NCBI RefSeq assembly: GCF_011601315.1
Contig: NZ_JAAORA010000005.1
Location: 1 to 64,000 of the forward strand
Direction of reading: 5' to 3'
Source of the DNA: Candidatus Chlorobium masyuteum
GTDB taxonomy: Bacteria > Bacteroidota > Chlorobiia > Chlorobiales > Chlorobiaceae
DNA length: 64,000 bases
Shown: positions 1 through 9,592 of the stretch, in pieces
How positions within the stretch are numbered: position 1 is the stretch's first letter
How the letters are laid out: each line of letters begins with the position of its first letter
Translations under genes and position numbers: made by a program
Notes under the pieces: model-generated
The model's database searches: none
Told to the model about the DNA's origin: nothing
What the model saw: the letters and a program-made list of their open reading frames with translations, nothing else

Positions 1-85
1 CACCTTTCCATGTCAGATCGACAGCCTCGGCGTTACTGAATCCGAGGGCCGCTGCAAGACCGACCATCATTGCTATTTTTTTCAT
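1..85 (-). CDS. N-terminus of an exported protein, cut by the window edge
   Basis: The minus strand opens with ATG at 85 and stays open to the window edge. It encodes a short lysine-containing start (MKKIAMMVG), a hydrophobic stretch and an Ala-rich cleavage-like site (SNAEA), which is a typical Sec signal peptide, followed by VDLTWKG. Only 28 residues are visible, so the mature protein cannot be identified. The start resembles that of the porin at 42325, but this is too little to call the family. Confidence 0.6.
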   Translation of the reverse strand, partial: MKKIAMMVGLAAALGFSNAEAVDLTWKG

Positions 86-342
86 GCTCTTTTGGGTTGG
101 TTGATGTTGTGAGTACACAAAACTTTTTCGCATCATTTTTGCTCTCCAAACATACCATTAGTAGTGTTAAGGAATTGTTACGGGAGTGTTGCAGGATTGT
201 GAACAAAAAGCGGAGAAGGGTGGAGTGTGATGTAACTTTCTGGTGGATTCAGAAATCGCTGTGAATAAAGAGGGCAATGCCCTGCTGCCTGCCGGTTTTT
301 TTATCTGGCAGTACGGGAGGATCCGGAGGGTGAAAGCTGGTT

Positions 343-1107
343 TTAAAAAGTGGTTTTCGGGGGGAATGCGTTGCTGAAGGAGTTGATTGCCATGGTAGAG
401 GAGAGCCTGAACCCTTCGCCGTAGGTGACGCCGATCTGCTCGCCGAAATAGCGGGCTCGTGCTTCCAGTCCGGTAAGAAACTCCGGACGTTTGATCAAGG
501 TTTCCGGCTCTCCGGTTGTTCCTTCACGGTGGAATTGCGATGCAAAGGCAAGAACACCTTTGCGTGAAGCGGTAAAGGTTTCCGAAACATCTACAATCAG
601 TTGCGGTTCAAGGTGTTTGAACTGGATGTAATAGAGCAGATGGTGAGGGCGGTGAGCTTCCTGGAGTGATCCGTTCAGGCTGGTTTCAAGCTGTTTCAGC
701 CCGGCATAGTAACAGGCGTCAGTGACCAGTTTTGATGATTTCGAGTGGTCGGGATGCCGTTCATCCGGAGGGTTGCAGAAAACCACCTCCGGTCTGAAGG
801 CTCTGATGACCCGGATGATACCGGCAAGGTTCTCTTCGGTGTAGAAAAGTTTCGAGTCTCCAAGGTCGAGGGTTGTGCGGCACTGGTAACCCATTACGGC
901 GGCAGCACGATCGGCCTCAGCGCGCCTTGTTTCAGGAGTTCCGGTTGTTCCCATCTCACCTCTTGTCAGGTCGCAGACTGCAACCTGACGGCCTTCGCCG
1001 ATGATTTTCAGCAGGGTGGCTCCGCATGAGAGTTCCACATCATCAGGGTGGGCACCGAAAGCAAGTGCATAGACCTTTTGAGCTGCTCTATCCGGTTCTC
1101 TTCTCAT
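343..1107 (-). CDS. bshB1: Bacillithiol-type N-deacetylase BshB1 (LmbE/PIG-L family)
   Basis: Zinc-dependent deacetylase expected to remove the acetyl group from GlcNAc-malate in cytoplasmic bacillithiol synthesis. The protein (254 aa) carries the LmbE metal motif AHPDD at residues 19-23, a second metal histidine motif DERHPDH near residue 115, and TRGEMGTTGTPETR, typical of BshB1. Length fits the family (about 235-250 aa). Green sulfur bacteria are reported to make N-methyl-bacillithiol, which suits the assignment. It diverges from dut with an 86-bp gap that should hold both promoters. Confidence 0.85.
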   Translation of the reverse strand: MRREPDRAAQKVYALAFGAHPDDVELSCGATLLKIIGEGRQVAVCDLTRGEMGTTGTPETRRAEADRAAAVMGYQCRTTLDLGDSKLFYTEENLAGIIRVIRAFRPEVVFCNPPDERHPDHSKSSKLVTDACYYAGLKQLETSLNGSLQEAHRPHHLLYYIQFKHLEPQLIVDVSETFTASRKGVLAFASQFHREGTTGEPETLIKRPEFLTGLEARARYFGEQIGVTYGEGFRLSSTMAINSFSNAFPPKTTF

Positions 1108-1193
1108 AATTGTAGTTATATTCTGACGATCTCGATTTGCTTATTCTCCACTACCCGGCTTGTCTTCTGCCGATAACCAAGAAAATCCCAACA

Positions 1194-1640
1194 ATGCTGA
1201 AAGTAAAGATAGTTCGCCTTAACAAACAAGCAGTTCTTCCGCTTTATGCAACTGCCCACGCTGCAGGAATGGATATTTCAGCCTGTATTGAAGAGCCCCT
1301 CACCATCGAGCCCTTGACAACAGCACTGATTCCTTCCGGTTTTGCCCTTGAACTTCCGGAGGGGTATGAGGCACAACTCCGGCCAAGAAGCGGTCTGGCA
1401 CTTCGATCGATGATCTCGCTGCCGAACAGTCCGGCTACCATTGATGCCGATTACCGTGGAGAGGTCAAGGTTATTCTCATCAATTACGGACGGGAGCCGT
1501 TTATTGTCCGCAATGGTGACCGGATAGCACAGATGGTCGTGGCAAAAGTCGAGAAAGTCTCATTTGAAGAGGTCAGTGAGCTTTGTTCAACGGCAAGGGG
1601 TGACGGGGGGTTTGGGCATACGGGAACCGGCAGGCAGTGA
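1194..1640 (+). CDS. dut: dUTP diphosphatase (dUTPase)
   Basis: Hydrolyses dUTP to dUMP and pyrophosphate, keeping uracil out of DNA and supplying dTMP synthesis. The ATG at 1194 gives 148 residues, normal for the trimeric family. All five motifs are visible: [23 protein letters not shown] (with the catalytic Asp), GDRIAQMVV, and the C-terminal P-loop-like [10 protein letters not shown]. An in-frame GTG/ATG extension to 1137 exists but adds 19 residues not expected in the family. Confidence 0.93.
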   Translation: MLKVKIVRLNKQAVLPLYATAHAAGMDISACIEEPLTIEPLTTALIPSGFALELPEGYEAQLRPRSGLALRSMISLPNSPATIDADYRGEVKVILINYGREPFIVRNGDRIAQMVVAKVEKVSFEEVSELCSTARGDGGFGHTGTGRQ

Positions 1641-1679
1641 AGATTATGGCGGCAGCCCCCGGCTCGGGTGGGGGTTTGA

Positions 1680-3144
1680 TCAGCCTGTTTTCAGATACTC
1701 AAGACCAAACTTGTCAAGCTTTCTGTAGAGCGTTGCCCTGCCGATACCAAGCATGCGGGCGGTTTTTGTAAGGTTGCCCTGTGAAGCCTTGTAGGCCTTG
1801 ATGATCGCATCCCTCTCATGCTCTTCGAGCGAATAGGATATCTTGCTTGCCGCTTTCTGATCAGATAAAACAGGTTCGGCCAATTTTTCCGGTACGGTTT
1901 TCTCTGTGGCGTGCGTTCCGGCTGAACCCGGAATAAGAGCAGAGCGCAATGTTTCGATCAGGTTGCCTTTTCTGGTTACAGCAGCCCGCTGTACGGCATT
2001 TTTAAGCTCCCGTATATTACCCGGCCACTGATAGCCGTCAATACTGTCAAGCGCATCCGGAGCCAGTTGAAGCGATTCCAGATTGTTGGCACTTGAAAAC
2101 TCGTCGAGAAAATGGCGGATGAGAAGCGGAATATCTTCGGGACGTTCCCTGAGGGGGGGGGATATACAGGGGAAACTCCTCAATGCGGTAGTAGAGATCC
2201 TCCCTGAAAAGATTGTTTTTGATTGCCTGTGAGAAATCCCGGTTGGTTGCCGAGATGACCCTGAAATTGACACTCTTTTCGCTTTTTTCTCCAACGCGCC
2301 TGATTTTTCTCTCCTGGAGAGCACGAAGCACCTTTGCCTGTACGTCTGAATCCATGTCTCCGATCTCATCAAGAAAAATCGTGCCGTTGTCCGCCTGCTC
2401 AAAAAAACCGGTAGAATCAGTGTTTGCTCCGGTAAATGAGCCTTTGACATGGCCGAATAGCAGACTGTCGGCAAGATTGTTGGAGATCGCTGCGCAGTTA
2501 ACCGAAACAAACGGACCTTTTTTTCGTTTGCTGCCGTAATGAATCGCCTCGGCAAACAACTCCTTGCCGGAACCGCTCTCTCCGATAATAAGTACGTTCA
2601 GGTCGGTCTCCATGACCTGAATGACCTGCTCCATGGTATGTTTTATTACCGGGCTGGAACCGATAATTTTTCTGAACAGGTTCTGACTTTTCAGCTCTTT
2701 CTGAAGCAGCTGCACCTGACTTTGCAGGGAGGACTCCGCCAGTGCATTGCGCATGACAATTTCAAGCCTGTCGATGCTCAGGGGTTTGGTCAGGTACTCG
2801 AAAGCTCCGAGTTTAATGCATTTGACTGCATGGGGGATATCGTGTGAAGCCGTAATCATAATGACAGGCGTCACAATATTGTGCGCCTTCATGTGCAGCA
2901 TCACTTCAAAGCCATCTTTCTTGGGCATGTTGATGTCGAGCAGAATGACATTCGGAGCCTGCTCTGTCAGGCATCGAATGCACTCCTCACCGTCCTCTGC
3001 CACGATGGGAACATAGCCCATTTTCTGGACAAAATGGCTGAGAATCCGGCGCGATGTATTGTCATCGTCAGCAATGAGCACAACACTTTTTTTGGTTGCT
3101 GCAGTCTTGCTTCCGGTATAGCGATTATATTGACCCTCTTTCAA
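1680..3144 (-). pseudogene. Sigma-54-dependent NtrC-type response regulator with a frameshift
   Basis: Reads as one gene of about 487 codons interrupted once. The N-terminal part (3144 down to about 2160) has a receiver domain (acidic D26/D27, phospho-acceptor D70 in LLDINMP, K120) and an AAA+ domain with Walker A GESGSGKE (188-195), GSFTGA at 235-240 (GAFTGA in most relatives) and Walker B IFLDEIGD. The frame then shifts at a run of nine C on the coding strand (plus 2153-2161 G). Eight would restore the expected YIPPLRERP. The rest encodes the AAA+ C-terminus and a Fis-type helix-turn-helix (TKTARMLGIGRATLYRKL). The start is TTG at 3144 behind AAAGG. The cause may be a sequencing error, a mutation or slippage; the protein is otherwise well preserved. 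Confidence 0.85.
2153..2161 (-). other. Nine-base C/G homopolymer at the frameshift
   Basis: Nine G on the plus strand inside the sigma-54 activator gene. Removing one base joins the two conserved halves exactly, in the middle of the highly conserved PPLRERPEDIPLL stretch. Confidence 0.9.
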
Positions 3145-3290
3145 TGCACCTTTCGTTTGCCTGCTTCAGGGGATCAGGTTATCGCTTTGCTGTGATAGCC
3201 TAACCCCCCTCAAACCATTATTCATCAGAGATTTCCAACTCTTTCTGTACAGTTTTTCCTGCTCTGTTGCCCGGTATTGAGTTTTCGCGG

Positions 3291-4004
3291 TCAGATTTTC
3301 GGTTTCAATACTGGTGAGGGTGTTGATACTGGTGCCGGAGGCTTTGCTGCTGCTACAGGAGCCGCGGCAGGAGCCGGAGCTGATACAGGAGCAGCTGAAA
3401 TTGCAGGTGCCGATACCGGTGCCGGGTTTTTAACTTCAGGAACAACCTCTTTCTGGGTGAAATGAATCTCCTTGACCTCTTTTTTGTGGCGATCTTCACT
3501 GCTGCCGATTTTTGCAGATGACATGGCATTGCCGACAAGTTGTCCAAGACCTGCACTTACATTGTCAAACAGGTTCTGTACCTGGCCGGAGCTGACTGTC
3601 GAGACTGCTGAATTCAGATTATCGAGCAGGTTTTTAAACAGTTTACCGAGTTCCTGAAACGAGCTCTGTACCTGTTCGGAGTTCAGTGTGGCGGTCACAC
3701 CATCAATCAACTGTCCTGATACCGTGTTGACGTTATCGATCAACTTGCCCGAAACCGAATTGACATTATTGATGATGCCCTGTACAGGTTCGGATTTGAT
3801 GGTAGTGGTAACACCGTCAATCAGTTGTTCGGTCGCTGAGCTTACTGTGGTGATAATGCCCTGGACGGATTCAATGGTTGAGTCAATCAGAATGCCGACA
3901 TTGCCGATCAGATTGGCCATATCGCCGTTGCCGACATTGGACTCACTGCTTTTCTGTACAGCCGGTTTTGGTGCGCCCGCAGGCGTGTTCAGTTCTTCTG
4001 CCAT
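3291..4004 (-). CDS. Phasin-like or chlorosome-envelope-like amphipathic repeat protein, Ala/Pro-rich tail
   Basis: Protein of 237 aa, function not recognised. Residues about 25-165 consist of repeated amphipathic segments built on SVQGII..V.SVS..LIDGV and NLLDN.NS.VSTVSSGQVQ, with Val, Ile, Leu and Asn spaced as in surface-coating helices. A basic stretch (DRHKKEVKEIHF) follows, then a low-complexity tail of about 50 residues rich in Ala, Pro, Val and Ser ending in KPKI. There is no signal peptide. The helix pattern resembles the CsmB/F-like protein at 12409 and also phasins; either a chlorosome or a granule surface role is inference only. Confidence 0.6.
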   Translation of the reverse strand: MAEELNTPAGAPKPAVQKSSESNVGNGDMANLIGNVGILIDSTIESVQGIITTVSSATEQLIDGVTTTIKSEPVQGIINNVNSVSGKLIDNVNTVSGQLIDGVTATLNSEQVQSSFQELGKLFKNLLDNLNSAVSTVSSGQVQNLFDNVSAGLGQLVGNAMSSAKIGSSEDRHKKEVKEIHFTQKEVVPEVKNPAPVSAPAISAAPVSAPAPAAAPVAAAKPPAPVSTPSPVLKPKI

Positions 4005-4466
4005 AGTGGTATCTTGTTATAGGTAGATAATTAATTGTAATTACCGGAATATAAGAAATCTATTTACCAAGTCCGCCACCGTTGGATGTATTTTGACCGG
4101 GATTATGACGGACGTGCCCCCGTCTATAAGACCACTTCTTCTTTGTAAAAATTCGTTTGCTGAACCTGAAATTCTTCCGGTGTCAGCTTCCCTAAAGAAC
4201 TGTGCGGGCGGATCGAATTGTAATCCGCCTGCATAGATGAAATGAAGAGCGGTTAGGATCATTTTTGGCTTTTGCCACTCTCCTTTTGCAAAAGAACTCC
4301 CCCTCTCTTTTGCTCGAACCATAGACTACAAGAGGATGCGGCGTTACAGCTAATAGAAAAAAGACGAAAAAACTTTGATTCCTGGCAGTATGGCCCTTTG
4401 TGGCAAGGATGTTGTGCTTTCGAGAGGGAGAAGATGCGGCAGAGTCAGTTGGAATTTACTCCGGAT
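4005..4466. other. Gene-poor gap holding an insertion-sequence remnant
   Basis: Between the phasin-like gene and the response regulator. Positions 4124-4231 hold the end of an IS3-type transposase on the minus strand. A 78-codon open stretch at 4272-4505 on the plus strand has no ribosome site and overlaps the 3' end of the regulator, so it is not called a gene. Confidence 0.5.
4124..4231 (-). mobile_element. Remnant of an IS3-family transposase (OrfB C-terminus)
   Basis: Translating the minus strand gives ADYNSIRPHSSLGKLTPEEF and then a short tail before a TAG at 4126. YN.IRPHSSLG..TP.EF is the conserved C-terminal signature of IS3-family integrases, just after the DDE glutamate. The rest of the transposase is absent, so this is a dead fragment. 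The C-rich sequence just downstream (4111-4121) may be the old element end. Confidence 0.75.
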
Positions 4467-5219
4467 TTATTCGACGATGATTGGAGCCGAAAAACAGTAC
4501 CCTGAACCATGGACAGTTTTAACGGGACTTTTATAGTCAAGCTTATCATTTTTACGTCGCAGGCGATTCACCAGTGCAACAAGGGCACGATTACCGGAAT
4601 CATTATTTTTATAGTCAAGGGCCTTCAAAAGATCTTGACGCAAGATGATCGAGTTATTGGATACAGCCAGCACTTGCATGAACTCAAACTCCTTTGAGGT
4701 GAGTTTTATTTCATCACCGGACGGGGAACACAGCGTAGAGCTTTTGCGTATAAGTTTCCAGTACTTTTGTGCACTTTCTCTTACCGGTTCGGATTTTTTT
4801 ATCTCATGATTGTTGGAGTGTTGTGCGTCAACACGTCCAAGAATACTGTTTATAGTTGCTGTGAGCTCGGAGAAGTCGACCGGTTTAACCAGATAGATAT
4901 CCGCTCCGGATTTGTATGCATTAATTTTGCTTGACTGAGATGAATCTGCAGTCAGCATAATAATGCGCATATCGGTATTGTTTCGAATGTATTCAGCAAG
5001 CACCAAACCGCTCTGGTCCGGCAGGCCGATATCGATAATTACCAGTTGAAAAAATTGCTGTGAGAGGATCTGATAAAATTCCAGGGCGGACGCTGAAGCT
5101 GTAACTTCAAAACCGGTCAGTTGAAGGTATTCTATAATACTTTCACGGAAATCATTATCGTCTTCGACAATGATAATTCGTTTACCGTTCACGGTGGATG
5201 CAGATGAGGTTGTTTCCAT
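4467..5219 (-). CDS. OmpR-type response regulator
   Basis: DNA-binding response regulator of 250 aa. The receiver domain (residues about 13-125) has the acid pair E19/D20, phospho-acceptor D63 in IIDIGLPD, T90 and K112 in LVKPVD. The C-terminal winged helix (about 150-245) shows SKEFEFMQVLA, ALVALVNRLRRK and TVHGSGYCF. It lies 74 bp downstream of the multi-PAS kinase on the same strand, so the two very probably form a two-component pair. The C-terminal motif order is normal and the length is slightly above the usual 230. Confidence 0.88.
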   Translation of the reverse strand: METTSSASTVNGKRIIIVEDDNDFRESIIEYLQLTGFEVTASASALEFYQILSQQFFQLVIIDIGLPDQSGLVLAEYIRNNTDMRIIMLTADSSQSSKINAYKSGADIYLVKPVDFSELTATINSILGRVDAQHSNNHEIKKSEPVRESAQKYWKLIRKSSTLCSPSGDEIKLTSKEFEFMQVLAVSNNSIILRQDLLKALDYKNNDSGNRALVALVNRLRRKNDKLDYKSPVKTVHGSGYCFSAPIIVE

Positions 5220-5293
5220 ATGTTAATATATCATAAATCTTAACATTTTAATGCTTTATACGGCTCTGTGGGCCGCCGGGGCAGAGTGTACAG

Positions 5294-8200
5294 CTACTCA
5301 TTTTCGTGCATAAGAGGGAGGCGGACGGTTATTTCAGTAACTTTGTCAATACATGATAATGAAATCTGCCCGTTGTGCTGATCGATGATGTTTTTGACCA
5401 ACCACAATCCAAGCCCTGCCCCGGCAGTGCCAACGGCGTTGCTTCCTCGTTTGTACTTTTCGAAAACGGTGCCCTCTTCTGACGGGGAGATTCTGTCAGA
5501 CCTGTTGCGTATGCTTATGACCACTGCATTGTCTTTAATATGGCTATCCATTTCGATTGCTGATGCAGGAGGAGAGTACTTGCGGGCATTATCAAGCAGA
5601 TTGAAAATGGCCAGTTTGATTTGAGACGGATCGCAATAAATTTCAGCATTGTCGAGCTGTCCTGTGTAAAGGATAGTGCGGTTATCCCACATATTACGGA
5701 ACGACTCAACTTGCGAATCAACAAGCGGAGCAACCGGGAAAGGGACGGGTTCTAATGTTGTTTTTGACCCAATAACGCGGTTCTCCTCTAAGGCGATTTC
5801 CATCACCTCTACAAGTCGGTTAATAGCATTGTCAATCTTCTTTATGTGGCGGATATTCGGGTTATCGTCGCTTTTATTTTTAAACTTTATGATGTTGAGC
5901 TGGCCACGGATAATTGCCAGGGGAGTTCGGTACTCGTGAGAGATCATGTTGATAAAGTGGCGCAGATGTTCCATCTCGTCATGAAGCTGCTCGGTGCGCT
6001 CAGCGACAATCTGCTCCAACCGCTCAATGCTTAGCTGTTGCAACTCCTGCATCGTGATATCAGTCATCATCACCAGAATACACTCTCTGCCCTCAAGAGT
6101 AAAGTGCTCTCCGGAATAGAGTGCATGAACTATCTCTCCGCTTTTTTTTCGGAATGAAAGCGGTTTATTTAAAATCTTCCCATGTTCATTGAGCGTGGTG
6201 ACATTATTTTCATAATCTTCGTCCTGCATATACACGCGGAGCTCTTTTATGGTTTTACCTATAACTTCTTCTTTTGTATATCCGAAAATTCGCAGCCACG
6301 CATTATTGACATCGAATAATTTGCCATCGTGAACATCAATGATAGCAATAGCAACAGGGGAGTGATCAAAGATCGTTCTGAATTTGAGCTCACTCTCCCT
6401 GAGTGCACTCTGAACCTTTTTTTGACCGGTGATATCCTGTACAATTCCTAAAACATGACCTGTGTCGTTCTGATGGTCATACCTGAATGCACCGGTAACG
6501 CTTATCCATCGTAACTCACCCTCCGCAGAGTGAATCCGGCACTCAAAACTATAGTTATTCCGTTCTTCAATCGCGTTCAGGATAAGAGCCTGTTTATCGG
6601 CGCGCTCTTCGGGTATGATATGATCGAAAAAGTTCTCAAGTGACCATACCGGCGGTATTGTTTCATAGCCGAAAATATGAGCGTGTTCAAGTGTCCGGGC
6701 TGTGTTGCCATCCTGAAGATTAAGGTCCCAGACCCCGATATGACTGTTTTCAAGAATGAAATTCAGCCTTTCCTGACTTCTTCTCAGCTCCTCTTCTATC
6801 TCTTTTCTCTCGGTTATATCGATAATGGTGCCGATGAAGCGTTCAACGTTTCCATCCCGGTCAAACAGGGGCATGCCTCGCGACATGAGCCAGCGTATGG
6901 AGTTGTTATCATAATAGATACGATATTCGCTATAAAGCTCGGTTTTATTTTCAGCGGCACTGGCCGCGGCAAGGATTGCCATCTCCCGGTCATCAGGGTG
7001 AATCGTGCTCGCCCAGAATTCAAAAGATGGTTTCGGGTTGTCCAGTTTCATCCCGTGTAACAGGCGGGCCTCTTCCGACCAGGTGTTCTCTCCTGTAATC
7101 AGGTTCCACTCCCATGTTCCGGCCCGGGCAGCTTCCAGTGCCTGTTTGAGGAGGTTTCTGCTCTCAACGATCTCCCGGTCTCTCTCTTTTCGCTCGGTAA
7201 TGTCCATAACAGTACCGATGTAATGAGCAACCTGACCATTCTCATCCAGCAGGGGCATTCCTCGACACATGAGCCAGTGAATTGAGCCGTCAAGGTGACA
7301 GACCCTGTACTCCATGTTTATATCGATCTCTTTCTGAACTGCCGACATGACGTTCTGAAATGTCACTTCCCGGTCATCAGGATGCACGGTACTTGCGCAG
7401 AGCTTGTGCGTCCTGGCCATACTGTTAGGCTCCAGTCCGTATAACGCCCATACATGATCCGACCAGATAATCTTGTCGGCAGTGACGTCCCACTCCCAGA
7501 CACCTGCATGCGTTGCATCCAAAGCAAATGAGAACCTTGTCTTGTTGGCGCTGAGTGCAAGCTCTGTCAGTTTCTGATCGGTTATATCGATGATTGTCCC
7601 GATATACCGTATCGCCTGACCGTTGTCATTGCATATCGGCTTGCCTCTGGAGAGGAGCCAGTGAATTGAACAATCAGGGTACAAGACGCGATATTCAATA
7701 TTCAGTTCGGTTTTGTTGCGTGCCGCATCGCTAACCATCTGAATTACCTTTTCCCGGTCATCGTTATGAATGGACTTTGCCCAGAGTTCAAAAGATGGTG
7801 AGCCATCAGTACATTCGAGTCCAAATAACGGCCAGATTTCATCCGACCATATATTCTCATTGGTAGTCAGGTTCCATTCCCAAACACCTGCAGAAGCGGC
7901 CTTCAGTGCCTGATTCAGCCTCGTCTTGCTTTCGCTGAGCGCAATCTCCGTCTCTTTGCGTTCGGTAATATCGATAATGGTTCCGATGTAGCGAGTGACT
8001 GCTCCATCAGCATCGTGCAGCGGCATGCCATGTGATGTTAGCCAGTGTACGGAACCATCAGGGTGAATGACTCGATATTCAAGAGAGGCTGCACTTCCTT
8101 TACTGACAGCGTTCCGTATAATCCAGGCTGCCATTTCGCGGTCATCGGCATGTACGGTATCAACACAGAGCTGATTATTCAAAGGGAGACTGTTTTCCTT

Positions 8201-9103
8201 CAATCCGTACAATCTCCAGACCTGTTCAGACCAGCTCAGTTCATCGTTTTTTACGTTCCATTCCCAGATTCCTGAATGCGAGGCGTCCAATGCATAGCTG
8301 TAACGCATCTTGCTTTCGCGGAGTGCAATCTCTGAACGTTTGCGCTCGGTGATATCAATGCCGATGCAGAGAACGCAGGGCTGCCCATCAATGAATATTC
8401 TGCTTGTTCTGCTCAACAGCCATAATGTATCACTGCTCCCATGAGGGTGAACCTCTATTTCTCTGGCGTCCTCAATTCCGGAATCGAGAATTTCCATGAT
8501 TTTTTTTCTGAGCATACCCATTTCTTCAGGGCAAAAGAATTCGCTTGCCTCAATGCAGGACTTTTCAGATTCCGGTTTACTGAAAAGCATATTCTCTGCA
8601 TATTGATTTCCGAAGATCATCTTGAGGCTGGCATCCAGGATGATGACGGAAAAGGGAATCGCATCAAGAAGGGTTGTTTTGATAGAGCGCTCTTTTTGCA
8701 ACTCCCGGAAAATCTGCTTCTGTTCGGAAATATTCTGAATGGTGATGAGCAGCCGGGTAATGCCCTCTTCCTGTAACGCTAACGGTGCGATGGTAACCTT
8801 TCTTATATCCCTGTCATCAGCAAAAACGACGCGTTTGCCGGTTCTGAGAACCTCTTCACTCCTTTCTCGATGATATATCGCCAGTTCCGGCAGATGAGCC
8901 ACGTTTTTGATCAGATCGTAGACACTGGTGCCAATACACTCCTGCGGCTGCATGTTGAATTGGGTGGCAAACAGGCTGTTGGTATCAAGAATAACCCCTT
9001 TTTCATCTATGATATAGACGGCATCAGGAAGGGCTTCCAGCAAGGCGGAGAAGCCCGTCTCATCGGAACGGGTCCTGTCGGAATGGATATTGTTCGTATG
9101 CAT
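5294..9103 (-). CDS. Sensor histidine kinase with eight PAS domains
   Basis: Large (about 1,269 aa) sensor kinase with no membrane segment or signal peptide, so cytoplasmic. Eight PAS units can be counted, starting at LLEALPDAVYIIDEKG, LLDAIPFSVIILDAS, four closely related WEW units (ASHSGIWEWN, ASAGVWEWN, ATHAGVWEWD, AARAGTWEWN), ENSHIGVWDLN and FDHSPVAIAIIDV. Most are separated by the PAC-type hinge GTIIDITERK. The kinase core follows: HisKA motif MISHEYRTPL (phospho-His near residue 1054), N box NLLDNARKY and G box GAGLGLWLVK. ATG at 9103 is preferred to TTG at 9109. The four WEW units look like internal duplications. The input signal is unknown. Confidence 0.9.
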   Translation of the reverse strand: MHTNNIHSDRTRSDETGFSALLEALPDAVYIIDEKGVILDTNSLFATQFNMQPQECIGTSVYDLIKNVAHLPELAIYHRERSEEVLRTGKRVVFADDRDIRKVTIAPLALQEEGITRLLITIQNISEQKQIFRELQKERSIKTTLLDAIPFSVIILDASLKMIFGNQYAENMLFSKPESEKSCIEASEFFCPEEMGMLRKKIMEILDSGIEDAREIEVHPHGSSDTLWLLSRTSRIFIDGQPCVLCIGIDITERKRSEIALRESKMRYSYALDASHSGIWEWNVKNDELSWSEQVWRLYGLKENSLPLNNQLCVDTVHADDREMAAWIIRNAVSKGSAASLEYRVIHPDGSVHWLTSHGMPLHDADGAVTRYIGTIIDITERKETEIALSESKTRLNQALKAASAGVWEWNLTTNENIWSDEIWPLFGLECTDGSPSFELWAKSIHNDDREKVIQMVSDAARNKTELNIEYRVLYPDCSIHWLLSRGKPICNDNGQAIRYIGTIIDITDQKLTELALSANKTRFSFALDATHAGVWEWDVTADKIIWSDHVWALYGLEPNSMARTHKLCASTVHPDDREVTFQNVMSAVQKEIDINMEYRVCHLDGSIHWLMCRGMPLLDENGQVAHYIGTVMDITERKERDREIVESRNLLKQALEAARAGTWEWNLITGENTWSEEARLLHGMKLDNPKPSFEFWASTIHPDDREMAILAAASAAENKTELYSEYRIYYDNNSIRWLMSRGMPLFDRDGNVERFIGTIIDITERKEIEEELRRSQERLNFILENSHIGVWDLNLQDGNTARTLEHAHIFGYETIPPVWSLENFFDHIIPEERADKQALILNAIEERNNYSFECRIHSAEGELRWISVTGAFRYDHQNDTGHVLGIVQDITGQKKVQSALRESELKFRTIFDHSPVAIAIIDVHDGKLFDVNNAWLRIFGYTKEEVIGKTIKELRVYMQDEDYENNVTTLNEHGKILNKPLSFRKKSGEIVHALYSGEHFTLEGRECILVMMTDITMQELQQLSIERLEQIVAERTEQLHDEMEHLRHFINMISHEYRTPLAIIRGQLNIIKFKNKSDDNPNIRHIKKIDNAINRLVEVMEIALEENRVIGSKTTLEPVPFPVAPLVDSQVESFRNMWDNRTILYTGQLDNAEIYCDPSQIKLAIFNLLDNARKYSPPASAIEMDSHIKDNAVVISIRNRSDRISPSEEGTVFEKYKRGSNAVGTAGAGLGLWLVKNIIDQHNGQISLSCIDKVTEITVRLPLMHENE

Positions 9104-9384
9104 CAACAAAGCAAGGTATTGGATTATGTTCCTGCAGTAGACCCCGGTTTTGCAGGATGCAGGGAATAATCGTAAGTAATATAAATGAAGAGCCGTTCGG
9201 AAATCACAGCTTATTCTGCTTACAATTCATACAAAAAATCGCTTTTGTAATATAATAACTGTAACAGGAAATAATGATTGATCATTAACTGACCGTCATC
9301 GAGGATGGGATAGTCGGTGTGGTGAAAACAGGAGCAGATGCCGGGTTTCAGTTTCCCCCCCGGATTATTGCCGCATACGCAAGC

Positions 9385-9513
9385 TCACTCGGACTTTTTC
9401 TGAGCAGAACTGTTGCCAATAAATTTGTTTAACAGTATTACTATAAGAACCCCGCCAAGAAAAAAACCAACAGGCGCAAAAAATGTCGTGTATTTTAATA
9501 TTTCGCTATTCAT
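9385..9513 (-). CDS. Possible 42-residue single-span membrane protein
   Basis: A small open frame starting ATG at 9513. It encodes a short polar start (MNSEILKYT), one long hydrophobic helix (FFAPVGFFLGGVLIVILL) and a polar, charged tail (NKFIGNSSAQKKSE). The layout is that of a real small membrane protein, such as a photosynthetic or respiratory small subunit, but no family is recognised and the ribosome site is weak. Confidence 0.45.
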   Translation of the reverse strand: MNSEILKYTTFFAPVGFFLGGVLIVILLNKFIGNSSAQKKSE

Positions 9514-9592
9514 GATTGTGGAATACCCGTCTTAGGTTAAGTAAGGTTATCTGAGAGTATCAGAATGTTTTGGCGTATTTTTATGAAAATTT

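Noticed and set aside
70-264. 64-codon plus-strand frame near the window start
   Set aside because: Lies antisense to the start and promoter region of the truncated exported gene and resembles no protein.
4272-4505. 78-codon plus-strand frame
   Set aside because: No ribosome site, overlaps the regulator's 3' end, probably transposon debris.
9281-9432. Plus-strand open stretch opposite the 42-aa membrane ORF
   Set aside because: No start codon with ribosome site and no recognisable protein; the opposite strand makes a better candidate.
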